Assembly (NCBI GenBank): GCA_013215505.1
Contig: JABSQZ010000017.1
Span: 82,651 to 146,650, forward strand
Origin: Oceanospirillaceae bacterium
GTDB taxonomy: Bacteria > Pseudomonadota > Gammaproteobacteria > Pseudomonadales > Balneatricaceae
Direction: 5' to 3'
DNA length: 64,000 bases
This document shows, in pieces, positions 26,803 to 35,609 of this stretch (the stretch's first letter is position 1; the number at the start of each line of letters is the position of its first letter). A program made the translations under genes and the position numbers. The notes under the pieces were generated by a model. It was given only the letters and a program-made list of their open reading frames with translations. It had not been told where the DNA came from and did no database searches.

Positions 26803-26826
26803 TTACCAATTGATGATTTTTGGTAA
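26803..26826. promoter_or_regulatory. Inverted repeat in the hglS-lysR intergenic region
   Basis: TTACCAA (26803-26809), a 10-base spacer and TTGGTAA (26820-26826) form a perfect 7-base dyad midway between the divergent starts of hglS (26759) and the LysR gene (26889). Size and position suit a LysR-type recognition site that controls both genes. Confidence 0.55.
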
Positions 26827-26888
26827 TAATACTTGATCTGATATAGGATACATATTGAAAATATCCCATGAGTTGATGAATTTATCGT

Positions 26889-27773
26889 ATGAACTTACTA
26901 AAAAAACACGTGCCAAATATTCACAACTTACACAGCTTTGTCTCTGCTGCTAAACACAACAGCTTTACTCAGGCGGCCATTGAACTGCATTTAACCCAAA
27001 GTGCCATTTCTCGGCAAATTAAAGATCTGGAAACCCAATTGGGAGTACCCTTGTTTAAAAGGATCAGACAACGAGTACTGCTGACCGATACCGGCAGTCG
27101 CTTTCTGGAAGATGCCGTGCACATTATTCAAGTCACTGAAGACGCCATGTTACGGGCAATGTCGGTGGGTGCAAAATCTTCACTGCGCATCGCCGCCCTG
27201 CCCACTTTCACCAGCCGTTGGATTATTCCTAAACTGAGCAGTTTTATAGAGCGCAACCCGAATACCGCTTTAAGCTTTAGCTCCAGAACTAAGCCATTTG
27301 ATTTTAATAATAAAATGGCAGATTTAGCAATTCACTTTGGCAAGCCCTCCTGGCCCCAGGCCAGCTGCTATTTGCTATGCAGAGAACAGATGATACCGGT
27401 AGCCAGTCAAAACTATTTAACCGGGCAGCCGCTATCGACACTGGCAGATGTCCAACAGATGAGTTTACTGCAGCTAGCCAGCAGATTGGGCAGCTGGAAA
27501 CTCTGGTTTGAACAGCATCAATTAGATATTAGTCATAACAACCATTTAATCTTTGATCAGTTTTCGATGATTGTCGACGCACTGAAAGCGGATTTAGGCA
27601 TCGCTTTACTGCCCAAATATTTTATCGCCGATGAACTGGCGGATGGTTCAATAGTGCAACTCGCGCAGGGAATAGAGACCGAGGACTGTTACTACCTGGT
27701 GATTCCGGATGACAAAGCAGACAACCCGCAGGTAATAAGTTTTAAGGACTGGATATTGGGCTTGCAACAGTGA
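26889..27773 (+). CDS. LysR-family regulator, divergent from hglS
   Basis: A 294-residue regulator of the GcvA/AmpR-like branch: NLHSFVSAAKHNSFTQAA and LHLTQSAISRQIKDLE make the helix-turn-helix, and the effector domain begins near residue 93 (LRIAALPTFTSRWIIPKL), with the characteristic 'lsFssrtkPfdF' turn. It is head to head with hglS over a 129-base gap with an inverted repeat, so it most likely controls hglS in response to a lysine-derived metabolite (inference). Confidence 0.87.
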   Translation: MNLLKKHVPNIHNLHSFVSAAKHNSFTQAAIELHLTQSAISRQIKDLETQLGVPLFKRIRQRVLLTDTGSRFLEDAVHIIQVTEDAMLRAMSVGAKSSLRIAALPTFTSRWIIPKLSSFIERNPNTALSFSSRTKPFDFNNKMADLAIHFGKPSWPQASCYLLCREQMIPVASQNYLTGQPLSTLADVQQMSLLQLASRLGSWKLWFEQHQLDISHNNHLIFDQFSMIVDALKADLGIALLPKYFIADELADGSIVQLAQGIETEDCYYLVIPDDKADNPQVISFKDWILGLQQ

Positions 27774-27800
27774 CCACCAAGCTCCGGCAAAGCTTGGCGG
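27774..27800 (+). terminator. Hairpin after the hglS-linked LysR gene
   Basis: CCAAGCT (27777-27783) pairs with AGCTTGG (27791-27797), extended by flanking C/G pairs; it begins one base after the LysR stop. No T-run follows at once, so it may be a transcript-end stabiliser or a weak terminator. Confidence 0.4.
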
Positions 27801-27843
27801 GAGAGTCACTAATAAGTGTCTCGACTGTCACTAGATTTTGTTT

Positions 27844-28197
27844 TTAGTCTTTTTTCCAAACCGCAAATTCATTGCCATTAGGGTCCTTAAAATGAAAGCG
27901 GCTACCCCCTGGGAAAGAGAATGTTTCTCGCACTATGCTGCCACCGTGCTCTGTTACTTTAGCGGCACTACTGCTTAAATCGTCACTGTAAAGTACGATT
28001 AAGACACTGCCACTGGCGACTGATGCAACTTTGTCTGCTAAATAAAAACCGCCATCGATAGCAGCATTATCAAAACTGCAATATTCAGGGCCATAGTCAG
28101 TAAAGCCCCATTCGAACACCGCGCTAAAAAAATTCTTAGTGGCTTGCATATCTAAGGCCGGTATTTCCAGGTAATTTATTTTATGATGATCTTGCAT
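27844..28197 (-). CDS. VOC family protein
   Basis: A 117-residue single-domain vicinal oxygen chelate protein. 'inYLEIPAlDmqatknFFsaVFeWgFtdyGpEY' is the opening of the common 'glyoxalase-like, CFP32/YPL' type group, and RFHFKDPNGNEFAVWKKD is the closing signature. Enzymatic function is not predictable. It ends in the gap after the LysR gene and is transcribed toward it. Confidence 0.82.
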   Translation of the reverse strand: MQDHHKINYLEIPALDMQATKNFFSAVFEWGFTDYGPEYCSFDNAAIDGGFYLADKVASVASGSVLIVLYSDDLSSSAAKVTEHGGSIVRETFSFPGGSRFHFKDPNGNEFAVWKKD

Positions 28198-28457
28198 CTG
28201 CTCTCCCTCTTCTGCATGTTATATGCAAAAGTAATTGTTGATCCGTTTCTGATTTTTTCAGCAAAAATATCCGATACTACTGCTTTGAGAAACTGTCCCT
28301 GAGACTATGGTACGGCGATTTCCTCTGAGAATACTGCAACATATTAGCGCTTCACCACTGTAGAATCAGTCCTGCCACAGCCGCATTTGTGTTATGCTAC
28401 TGGCACTTTTACACCCCCCGTGCTATCGACAACACTATTTAATCTAAAGGCTGTTAC

Positions 28458-29510
28458 ATGCAAAACCAACTGACAATCGCCATGCCAGATGACTGGCATT
28501 TACATTTACGCAACGGCGAAGTACTCACTAAAGTGCTTCCCTACACCAGCCGCCATTTTCAGCGCGCCATTGTCATGCCCAACTTGCAGCCGCCTGTTAT
28601 TACTACCCAAGATGCTAAAAATTATCAAGCAGAGATTTGTGCCGCTACTCCCGCAGAACATAAATTCACCCCACTGATGGTACTTTATCTTACCGAGGGG
28701 ACTTCTGCTGCTGATGTTAAACAAGGTTTTTTAGCGGGCGATGTGGCCGCGGTGAAGCTCTACCCGGCAGGCGCTACTACAAACTCAGATGCAGGCGTTA
28801 AAGACCTGGAAAAGATTTATCCGGTACTGGCGGTGATGGAAGAAATTGGCATGCCGTTCCTGGTGCACGGTGAAGTGGTTGACAGCAATGTCGATATATT
28901 TGATCGCGAGGCAGTTTTTATCGACCAAAAACTGATTCCCATTCGCCGGCAATTTCCCAATCTAAAAATCGTCTTTGAGCATTTGACCACTAAAGACGGC
29001 GTTGATTATGTGCGCTCTTGCGATTCCCACACCGCCGCTACTATCACTACTCATCACTTAGTGATCAACCGCAACGCTATGTTAGTCGGCGGTATCCAGC
29101 CCCATTACTACTGCCTGCCGGTGGCCAAACGAGAACTGCACCGACTGGCTCTACGCGAAGCGGCGACCAGTGGCGATCACAGGTTCTTCCTCGGGACTGA
29201 TTCAGCGCCGCATTTAGCACAATTTAAAGAGTCCGCTTGCGGTTGTGCCGGAATTTTTAATGTCGCTAATAGCATGGCCATTTTAGCGCAAGTATTTGAG
29301 CAAGAGCGGCAGCTGGATAATCTAGAGAAATTCGCCTCAATTAACGGACCCGAGTTCTATAACTTAGCGGTCAACAGTGGCACTATGGTTCTGAGCCGTA
29401 GTGACACTGCTCTGGCACTTCCAGCAGATGTAAAAACTGCGGCTGGGAATATTAAAATATTTGACCCGCAGATGCCTGTACACTGGCAGGTCAGTGCCAT
29501 CAATTATTAA
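28458..29510 (+). CDS. pyrC: Dihydroorotase
   Basis: The third enzyme of pyrimidine synthesis, which cyclises carbamoyl aspartate to dihydroorotate; 350 residues, the size of the E. coli class II enzyme. Binuclear zinc ligands are all visible: [10 protein letters not shown] near residue 12-20, the carboxylated Lys in [13 protein letters not shown] near 98, LVHGE near 135, HLTTKDG near 172 and GTDSAPH near 245-250. The gene stands alone. The two pyrF-family genes of this window are far from it, so pyrimidine genes are dispersed as in enteric bacteria. Confidence 0.95.
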   Translation: MQNQLTIAMPDDWHLHLRNGEVLTKVLPYTSRHFQRAIVMPNLQPPVITTQDAKNYQAEICAATPAEHKFTPLMVLYLTEGTSAADVKQGFLAGDVAAVKLYPAGATTNSDAGVKDLEKIYPVLAVMEEIGMPFLVHGEVVDSNVDIFDREAVFIDQKLIPIRRQFPNLKIVFEHLTTKDGVDYVRSCDSHTAATITTHHLVINRNAMLVGGIQPHYYCLPVAKRELHRLALREAATSGDHRFFLGTDSAPHLAQFKESACGCAGIFNVANSMAILAQVFEQERQLDNLEKFASINGPEFYNLAVNSGTMVLSRSDTALALPADVKTAAGNIKIFDPQMPVHWQVSAINY

Positions 29511-29520
29511 CTGACGACAT

Positions 29521-29556
29521 AAAAAAGGCGGCTGCTAGTAGGAACTAGCGCCGCCG
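29521..29556 (-). terminator. Terminator of hppD
   Basis: Read on the minus strand, GGCGGCGCTAG pairs with CTAGCAGCCGCC (one bulged base), followed by six T (29526-29521). It lies about 25 bases beyond the hppD stop and also separates it from the convergent pyrC. Confidence 0.85.
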
Positions 29557-29580
29557 AAAGACACAACAAAAAAAACAGTG

Positions 29581-30657
29581 CTAATCCGCTTTAATCACAC
29601 CGCGGGCAATCTGGTCGCGCTCAATTGATTCAAATAACGCTTTAAAGTTACCCTCACCAAAACCGTCATCTTTCTTGCGCTGGATAAACTCAAAGAAAAC
29701 CGGTCCGATAACGGTATTGCCAAATATTTGTAACAGTAATCTGGGGTCACCATTTTCAGTGGAGCCATCCAATAATAGGCCGCGTTCCTTGAGTTCTTCC
29801 ACTGGCTCACCGTGACCTGGCAAACGCTCTTCGAGCATATCGTAATAGCTATCTGGTGGAGCCTTCATGAAGCCCAACCCTGCGGCCTTCAACTTATCAA
29901 TACTGGCAAACAGATCATCTGAAGAAAAGGCGATGTGTTGAATACCTTCCCCATTGTAAGCGCGCAAGTATTCATCTATCTGTCCTCGGCCGCCTTCTCC
30001 CTCTTCATTTAAAGGGATACGGATCAAACCGTCGGGGGCTGAGAGTGCTTTAGATTTAAGACCTGTGTATTCGCCTTTTATATCAAAGTAACGAATCTCA
30101 CGGAAATTAAAGATCCGCTCGTAAAATTCTGCCCAGTAATCCATCCGGCCACCATAGACATTATGGGTCAAGTGGTCGATGGCTTTAAAGCCAAAACCCA
30201 CCGGGTTTCGCTCGACACCATCGATAAATTCAAAATCTATATCGTAGATAGAACTGCCTTCAGCGTAGCGATCAATTAGATACAGCGGTGCGCCGCCAAT
30301 ACCTTTAATCGCCGGTAATCTCAGCTCCATAGGACCCGTATTTATCTCAATAGCCTGAGCCCCCAGACCCAATGCCCTGCGATAGGCAAGCTGGGAATCT
30401 TTGACTCGAAATGCTAAACCACAGGCACAGGGACCGTGCTCCTTAGCAAAATAATAGGCATGGCTATCTTTTTCATAGTTGATGATGAAGTTGATATCTC
30501 CCTGACGAAATAATCGCACATTTTTAGAGCGATGATTTGCCACATGGGTAAACCCCATACTTTCAAAGGTTTTCTCTAGTAAGCCTTGCTCTGCTGCAGA
30601 AAACTCTACAAATTCAAAACCTGCTAAGCCCATTGGGTTATCAAATAAGTCTGCCAT
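29581..30657 (-). CDS. hppD: 4-hydroxyphenylpyruvate dioxygenase
   Basis: A non-haem iron enzyme that converts 4-hydroxyphenylpyruvate to homogentisate in tyrosine breakdown; 358 residues. Iron ligands are His in [14 protein letters not shown], His in [11 protein letters not shown] and Glu in [15 protein letters not shown]. The ATG at 30657 is chosen because AGGAG lies six bases upstream; an upstream in-frame ATG at 30714 would add 19 residues and overlap the promoter. A MarR gene is divergently transcribed with paired operators between. The homogentisate genes hmgA and fahA are not in the window. Confidence 0.95.
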   Translation of the reverse strand: MADLFDNPMGLAGFEFVEFSAAEQGLLEKTFESMGFTHVANHRSKNVRLFRQGDINFIINYEKDSHAYYFAKEHGPCACGLAFRVKDSQLAYRRALGLGAQAIEINTGPMELRLPAIKGIGGAPLYLIDRYAEGSSIYDIDFEFIDGVERNPVGFGFKAIDHLTHNVYGGRMDYWAEFYERIFNFREIRYFDIKGEYTGLKSKALSAPDGLIRIPLNEEGEGGRGQIDEYLRAYNGEGIQHIAFSSDDLFASIDKLKAAGLGFMKAPPDSYYDMLEERLPGHGEPVEELKERGLLLDGSTENGDPRLLLQIFGNTVIGPVFFEFIQRKKDDGFGEGNFKALFESIERDQIARGVIKAD

Positions 30658-30698
30658 TTCGCTCTCCTGGGGTATACTCAAAATCTGTAACTGATAAT

Positions 30699-30718
30699 AT
30701 AGTTGCTTATACAACTAT
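30699..30718. promoter_or_regulatory. MarR-type operator 1 (hppD side)
   Basis: A perfect dyad ATAGTTG-N6-CAACTAT. Its centre lies 22 bases from that of operator 2, about two helical turns, so two repressor dimers could bind on one face of the DNA. It lies just downstream of the hppD -10. Confidence 0.75.
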
Positions 30719-30746
30719 TATTAGTTGTGATAGCAACTATTGTCAA
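30718..30746 (-). promoter_or_regulatory. hppD promoter
   Basis: On the minus strand a perfect -35 box TTGACA (30746-30741) is followed after 17 bases by TAATAA (30723-30718) as -10. Operator 2 fills the spacer, which fits simple repression by the divergent MarR protein. Confidence 0.7.
30722..30739. promoter_or_regulatory. MarR-type operator 2
   Basis: A perfect dyad TAGTTG-N6-CAACTA, the same half-sites as operator 1. It sits between the -35 and -10 of hppD and also 35 bases before the MarR start, so it could serve both repression of hppD and autoregulation. Confidence 0.75.
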
Positions 30747-30774
30747 GTTTTAAATCTTTTGGGAAGCTAATTAG

Positions 30775-31248
30775 ATGAGTACTAATACCGATAGAATATT
30801 AACTTTAGAACGCTTTTTACCTTATCAATTATCAGTGTCATCTAACAAAATCAGCGGCTTTTTCGCCGACATTTACCAAGATAAATTTGCTTTATCCATT
30901 ACTCAATGGCGTATTATGGCGATACTCGGCGAATACCCCGACAGCAGTGCCGATGAAGTTTCCAACAAAACGCAAATAGAAAAATCAATTTTAAGCCGCG
31001 CCATTAACAAGCTATTGCACAGACACTTGATTAAGCGAGTATTCTCACAATCCGATAAACGCCGTTCTATGCTCTCCTTAACCGACACTGGTATGGATGT
31101 TTACAACGAAGTGGTACCGCTTTCTTATCAATATGAGCAGCAATTGCTCGACTGTTTTAACCCAGAGGAGAGACAGCAATTTAACTTGCTGCTTGAAAAA
31201 CTCTATCAACACACCGAAAACTTACAACAAAACTCTACGTCAAAGTAA
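30775..31248 (+). CDS. MarR-family regulator, divergent from hppD
   Basis: A 157-residue winged-helix regulator. ITQWRIMAILGEYPDSSADE, EKSILSRAINKLLHRHLIKR and SQSDKRRSMLSLTDTG follow the MarR pattern of recognition helix and beta wing with the Asp/Arg pair. Position head to head with hppD and the pair of dyads between them make it the likely repressor of tyrosine catabolism, perhaps relieved by an aromatic intermediate such as 4-hydroxyphenylpyruvate or homogentisate (inference). Confidence 0.88.
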   Translation: MSTNTDRILTLERFLPYQLSVSSNKISGFFADIYQDKFALSITQWRIMAILGEYPDSSADEVSNKTQIEKSILSRAINKLLHRHLIKRVFSQSDKRRSMLSLTDTGMDVYNEVVPLSYQYEQQLLDCFNPEERQQFNLLLEKLYQHTENLQQNSTSK

Positions 31249-31501
31249 GGGCATCACAATTGCAACTTTGCATGCAGTTTATCGCAGCAAACCTTTGATG
31301 GATTATCAGGGAAGTAATAGCAGGCTTCCACTGGGCTAAAATTACCCCGTATCTCACTGGAACCTTAGGGCCAAGATGCACTCTTACTAAGATCATTAGA
31401 GCAACCCCGGTGAGCCTTGCCACCGATTGGGTAGCCGCTGTCTACTGATCGCTATTTTGCGGCAAAGGTCGAGTCGTTCCACTATTTTCAAAAGGTATTG
31501 C

Positions 31502-34261
31502 ATGTATTCAAAGTTCTACAGTCTATTTTTTATTGCCCTGTTGCTGTCTGTTCAAAGCATCAATGCCAGTGAAATAATAAAAAGCCCGAATGATAACCGC
31601 CAATATCAAAGTTTCACCTTAGCGAATCACTTGCAAGTGCTGGTTATCTCGGATCCACAGACAGATAAAGCGGCAGTCTCTTTAGATATTGACATAGGTT
31701 CAAACAGCAACCCGGCAAACCGTCCTGGGCTCGCGCATTTCTTAGAGCATATGCTGTTTCTGGGCACTGAAAAGTATCCAGTGCCCTCAGACTACTCCGA
31801 ATTTATTCAATCCCACGGCGGCTCGCAAAATGCCTTTACCTCAGGTGAAAATACCAACTATTATTTCGACATCAAAGAGGACGCTTTAGACGAGGCTCTG
31901 GATAGGTTCTCACAATTTTTTATTGCCCCATTGTTCGCGCAAAAATATACCGACCGGGAACGCAACGCGGTCAACGCAGAATACCAGTCCAAACTTCAAG
32001 ATGACGGTCGCCGAAATTATGCCGCTTTCAAACAGATCATGAATCAGCAACACCCAGGCAGTCGTTTTTTTGTCGGTTCTCTAGATACATTATCTGACAC
32101 CCAAGACAGCAAAATTCGCGACGATTTACTGCAGTTCTACCAACAGTTCTATTCGGCTAACAGAATGACCTTAGTGGTCTTAGGAAAATCTGAGTTATCG
32201 ACACTCAAAGCACTGGTGGTCGAGAAATTTTCTACCCTCGCCAACCACTCAGTGGTTAAAAACACCATCAGTGTACCTAGAATTAGCCCAGGGCAATTGC
32301 CATTAATACTGAAAGTTAAAACTTTAAAAGACTTTCGCAGATTAACACTTTCCTTTCCAACAGCTGCAGCTAAAGATTTGTATAAACTCAAACCACTGTC
32401 GTTTATCAGTTCACTGGTCGGCTATGAAGGCCGCGGTAGTTTAATGGCCCATCTGAAGCGATTGGGCTATGCCAATGGTTTGAGCGCGGGCGGCAGCCAT
32501 AGCTCAGAGCTAGAGTCTTCTTTTCAAGTCAGTATCAGTTTGACACACAAAGGTTATGAAAACATTGATAGAGTCACCGAGAGTTTTTTTGCATTCATAG
32601 AGCAGTTAAAAATTGATGGTATCAGAGAAGATTTATACGTTGAAGAGCAGAGACTTTCAGCACAAGCTTTTCAATTTTTAACCCGCCAGTCCCCGGCCCA
32701 TTACGTGGTTTCGCTGTCACAGACCATGCGCGAATACCCTGAGCAATACTGGTTGAATGTCCCCTATCTGATGCAGAACTTTGACCAACAGCGCATAGAA
32801 AGCTTCTTGCACTCTATAACAGCTGATAATATGTTGATGAACATTCAGGCAAAAGATCTGACTACCGATAAAACCGAAGCCCATTTTGGGGCCCAGTATT
32901 CAGTGGCAAAACCGTCATCGCAACAACTGCTTCAATGGCAAAACCCTGAACCTGTTGAAGGTTTATTTGTCCGCCAAGCCAACCCTTATATTGCGGAAAA
33001 TTTAAGCTTGCAGGAGCAGCCACAAACCACCGACACTATCCCTACTAAAATATCCCTGACAGCGGGCAGCACACTCTGGCATTTACAGGACAGTGAATTC
33101 CTCACCCCCAAAGCCGACATTTTTTTTACTTTGTTAATGCCGGATGAAAAAAGAAGTGTAAAACAGCAGGTCGCTTTGAGTTTATACGCCAGCTTACTGA
33201 ATGATCAGTTCAACGAGTTTTTTTATGATGCCAGCTCCGCAGGTATTCAAATCCAGCTGTACTCCCATCGTCGTGGTATTAGTATCAGAATATCCGGCTA
33301 CTCTGACAAACAACAACAAATAATCGAGCAACTGGGGACTATGGTCAATACGCGTTTCGATCAGCAGAGATTTACTATTCTCAAAGAGAACTATCGTCGC
33401 GGTTTAGACAACAGCCTCAAAGAAAAGCCCTACCAACAATTGCTGGCGAATTTAACCCAGTTGTTAATAGACATCCCCAGTACTGAACAGAAATTACAGA
33501 GCCTTGAGCAACTTCAATTAGCAGATATCTACCAGCTGGCTGATAACTACTTTAGCGCCGGTGAACTGCGAATTTTAACGCACGGCAATATCCAGCGCGA
33601 CAGTGCCTTACGCTTGGCAAAACTGATCAGAAAAAATCTACAAATAGTCAATGTCGCACCTATAACAGAGTCTGACCGGCTGCTGAAATTACAGCCTGGA
33701 AGTAGCATTTTAAAAGTTAAAAATATTGATCACAGTGACTCGGCCCTGGTGCTCTATTTGCAGGGGCAAGACAAAAGTTTCCAACAACAGGCGGCGACTT
33801 CGCTGTTGGCGGAAATTATCGGCTCTCGCTACTACAGCGAATTGCGTACTGAGCAACAGCTCGGCTATATCGTGTTTGCATCGCCGATGAGTCTGGAAAA
33901 ACTTCCAGGGCTGGCTTTCGTAGTGCAGTCACCAACTGCCAGTCCGGAACAGATAGAAAGCAGTAACAATCAATTCCTGGCGGAATTCGCGGGACAACTA
34001 GCGGCGATAAAACCAGCTGAACTGGAAAGATATAAACAGAGTATTATCGCCAGATACAACACCCAAGAGCGCAATATCTATCAACGCAGCGCTAGGTTTT
34101 GGCAGCAGATACATTTTAATATTGATGATTTTGCCGAGAAAGAGACACTGATTACCGCCACTGTGGCGCTGAATTTAGAAGATATACTGCAGAGTTGGAA
34201 AAGTTTGCTATCGAGAAAGATTCAGCTGCAAAGCCACGCTCAACGGATAGCGAATAAGTAG
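31502..34261 (+). CDS. Insulinase-family (M16) metalloprotease, pitrilysin-like
   Basis: A 919-residue periplasmic peptidase with the size and layout of pitrilysin/protease III: four M16 modules with one active site. The inverted zinc motif is HFLEHMLFLGTEKYP near residue 83, the third ligand Glu is in RNAVNAEYQSK, and SHGGSQNAFTSGENTNYYFD follows the zinc site. I start at the ATG at 31502, with AAAAGG six bases upstream, because it gives a normal signal peptide (MYSKFYSLFFIALLLSVQSI, cleavage near NAS). The upstream frame to 31427 would bury the signal. Confidence 0.88.
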   Translation: MYSKFYSLFFIALLLSVQSINASEIIKSPNDNRQYQSFTLANHLQVLVISDPQTDKAAVSLDIDIGSNSNPANRPGLAHFLEHMLFLGTEKYPVPSDYSEFIQSHGGSQNAFTSGENTNYYFDIKEDALDEALDRFSQFFIAPLFAQKYTDRERNAVNAEYQSKLQDDGRRNYAAFKQIMNQQHPGSRFFVGSLDTLSDTQDSKIRDDLLQFYQQFYSANRMTLVVLGKSELSTLKALVVEKFSTLANHSVVKNTISVPRISPGQLPLILKVKTLKDFRRLTLSFPTAAAKDLYKLKPLSFISSLVGYEGRGSLMAHLKRLGYANGLSAGGSHSSELESSFQVSISLTHKGYENIDRVTESFFAFIEQLKIDGIREDLYVEEQRLSAQAFQFLTRQSPAHYVVSLSQTMREYPEQYWLNVPYLMQNFDQQRIESFLHSITADNMLMNIQAKDLTTDKTEAHFGAQYSVAKPSSQQLLQWQNPEPVEGLFVRQANPYIAENLSLQEQPQTTDTIPTKISLTAGSTLWHLQDSEFLTPKADIFFTLLMPDEKRSVKQQVALSLYASLLNDQFNEFFYDASSAGIQIQLYSHRRGISIRISGYSDKQQQIIEQLGTMVNTRFDQQRFTILKENYRRGLDNSLKEKPYQQLLANLTQLLIDIPSTEQKLQSLEQLQLADIYQLADNYFSAGELRILTHGNIQRDSALRLAKLIRKNLQIVNVAPITESDRLLKLQPGSSILKVKNIDHSDSALVLYLQGQDKSFQQQAATSLLAEIIGSRYYSELRTEQQLGYIVFASPMSLEKLPGLAFVVQSPTASPEQIESSNNQFLAEFAGQLAAIKPAELERYKQSIIARYNTQERNIYQRSARFWQQIHFNIDDFAEKETLITATVALNLEDILQSWKSLLSRKIQLQSHAQRIANK

Positions 34262-34288
34262 TCATCGTCAAAGACGCTGGCAAATGAC

Positions 34289-34313
34289 TCCCCCTATTAG
34301 AGCGATAGGGGGA
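34289..34313. terminator. Strong hairpin between M16 and phnA-like genes
   Basis: TCCCCCTAT (34289-34297) pairs perfectly with ATAGGGGGA (34305-34313) around a 7-base loop, between two convergent genes. No T-run follows on either strand, so it may act as a bidirectional transcript end or stabiliser. Confidence 0.5.
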
Positions 34314-34324
34314 TAACAAATATC

Positions 34325-34900
34325 TTATAGCTTTTTCATGTAGGCACTGACCAACACTACTCGGGTGCCATTCACCCGGCCCTCGATGTGCTCAGGGTTT
34401 GAGGTTAGCGAAATACCTCTGACAGTCGTGCCGCGTTTTGCAGTAAAGCCAGCACCTTTGACCACTAGATCTTTAATGATAGTGACGTTATCACCGACCT
34501 GTAATTGGCTACCATTGCTGTCCCTGGTCGGCTCAATTGCCTCGGCATCTGCAATCATTAACCCCGCTTCTGCCCACTTTTGTAGTGAATCATCTAGATA
34601 TAACATCTCCAGTAGATCCTGGGCCCATAATTCCGAGCTCAACAACTTCAGTTGTCGCCAGGCCATTACTTGTACTACAGGCTCCTGGCTCCACATGCTG
34701 TCATTCAGGCAACGCCAGTGATTAGTATCCATAGAGCCCGGGTCTTGTATCTGACTCTGGCAAACATCACAGCACAAGATACTACTGTCTGAGCTGGCAC
34801 CATCATTTGGCTCTACATTGTAGCTAGATAAATTGTTGGCACTGCCGCAAAGTTCACACTTTTCACTGCTGCGTTTTAAAAGGGTATCGAGAATTGTCAT
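34325..34900 (-). CDS. PhnA/YjdM-like zinc-ribbon protein
   Basis: A 191-residue protein with an N-terminal zinc ribbon (CELCG near residue 15 and CCDVCQ near 45) and a C-terminal PhnA domain beginning near residue 120 (DSNGSQLQVGDNVTIIKDL and VKGAGFTAKRGTTVRGI). E. coli YjdM is about 110 residues; the middle helical part here makes it longer, as in many proteobacterial homologues. The PhnA name is historical; a phosphonoacetate hydrolase role is not implied. Real function unknown. Confidence 0.82.
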   Translation of the reverse strand: MTILDTLLKRSSEKCELCGSANNLSSYNVEPNDGASSDSSILCCDVCQSQIQDPGSMDTNHWRCLNDSMWSQEPVVQVMAWRQLKLLSSELWAQDLLEMLYLDDSLQKWAEAGLMIADAEAIEPTRDSNGSQLQVGDNVTIIKDLVVKGAGFTAKRGTTVRGISLTSNPEHIEGRVNGTRVVLVSAYMKKL

Positions 34901-34990
34901 AGTATTAGCCGTCTGTTTATTCAGTGAGGCTATTATGCAGAAATATTTGATAAATTAAAGCGGAATATGGAATCTATAGGCTGGCGGATA

Positions 34991-35022
34991 ATAAAATCGC
35001 CCTACAGAGTGACTACTAGGGC
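34991..35022 (-). terminator. Terminator overlapping the stop of the exported hypothetical gene
   Basis: On the minus strand GCCCTA (35022-35017, containing the stop codon) pairs with TAGGGC (35004-34999), followed by GATTTTATT. The stem is short and the T-run is interrupted. Confidence 0.5.
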
Positions 35023-35609
35023 TTAAGTAGCTGTCTTTGCTTGCTGTCATCAGCAGCTACTGGCGCTGCAATTAATGGCTCGCGCTGTACGTTTAGATCT
35101 TTGGCGTTAGAGGCGGTACGACTACAAATTAAACTCAGCGGGGCACAGCCTATAAGCTTATACTGATCAATTTGCCGATAGACCCCTTCCAGTGCCAACT
35201 TAGAGTGTTGGCTGTAACCTTGCGCTTCAGCCAGGCCCACTACGTAGACAAACACTTTATCGCGGTGCATATCTGAGGAGGTATACTGAGGAATGCGCTG
35301 ATAATAATTTTTCGCAGCGACCACTTGCACATTGGTTTTAGGTTGACGAAAATTGTCTTTATTCTGGTCGACAATAGTGTAGCTCAGAGGGTCTTTATTA
35401 CTGCTGGCCACCACCGCAGTCTCGTAGCTCTGCTGTTGGATGGGTACAAATTTATACTTTATTTCCAGCTCTGCTGCCTGTACATAACCGCTGCAAATAA
35501 CCAGCGCAAACAATAGCGTCCAGGCGTGGCGCACTGCAGCGTAGCTAGCGGTAAAGCCCTGTTGATAGCGGGCCCAGTTATTGCTCGACAGGAAATATTG
35601 ATTCTGCAT
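35016..35609 (-). CDS. Exported hypothetical protein overlapping sbcB
   Basis: A protein of up to 197 residues that I do not recognise. A hydrophobic export signal (HAWTLLFALVICSGYVQAAE) lies at residues 28-47, so either a long cytosolic tail precedes it or translation starts at an internal GTG near 35534. The mature part is rich in Tyr, Gln and Ser, with two Cys (GCAPLSLIC) that could form a disulfide. The ATG lies inside the last codons of sbcB (32-base overlap), so translation may be coupled. No function is suggested by context. Confidence 0.5.
   Translation of the reverse strand: MQNQYFLSSNNWARYQQGFTASYAAVRHAWTLLFALVICSGYVQAAELEIKYKFVPIQQQSYETAVVASSNKDPLSYTIVDQNKDNFRQPKTNVQVVAAKNYYQRIPQYTSSDMHRDKVFVYVVGLAEAQGYSQHSKLALEGVYRQIDQYKLIGCAPLSLICSRTASNAKDLNVQREPLIAAPVAADDSKQRQLLKP

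Noticed and set aside
31427..31501. N-terminal extension of the M16 protease from an upstream start
   Set aside because: It would place 25 mostly basic residues before a normal signal peptide; the ATG at 31502 has a good ribosome binding site.
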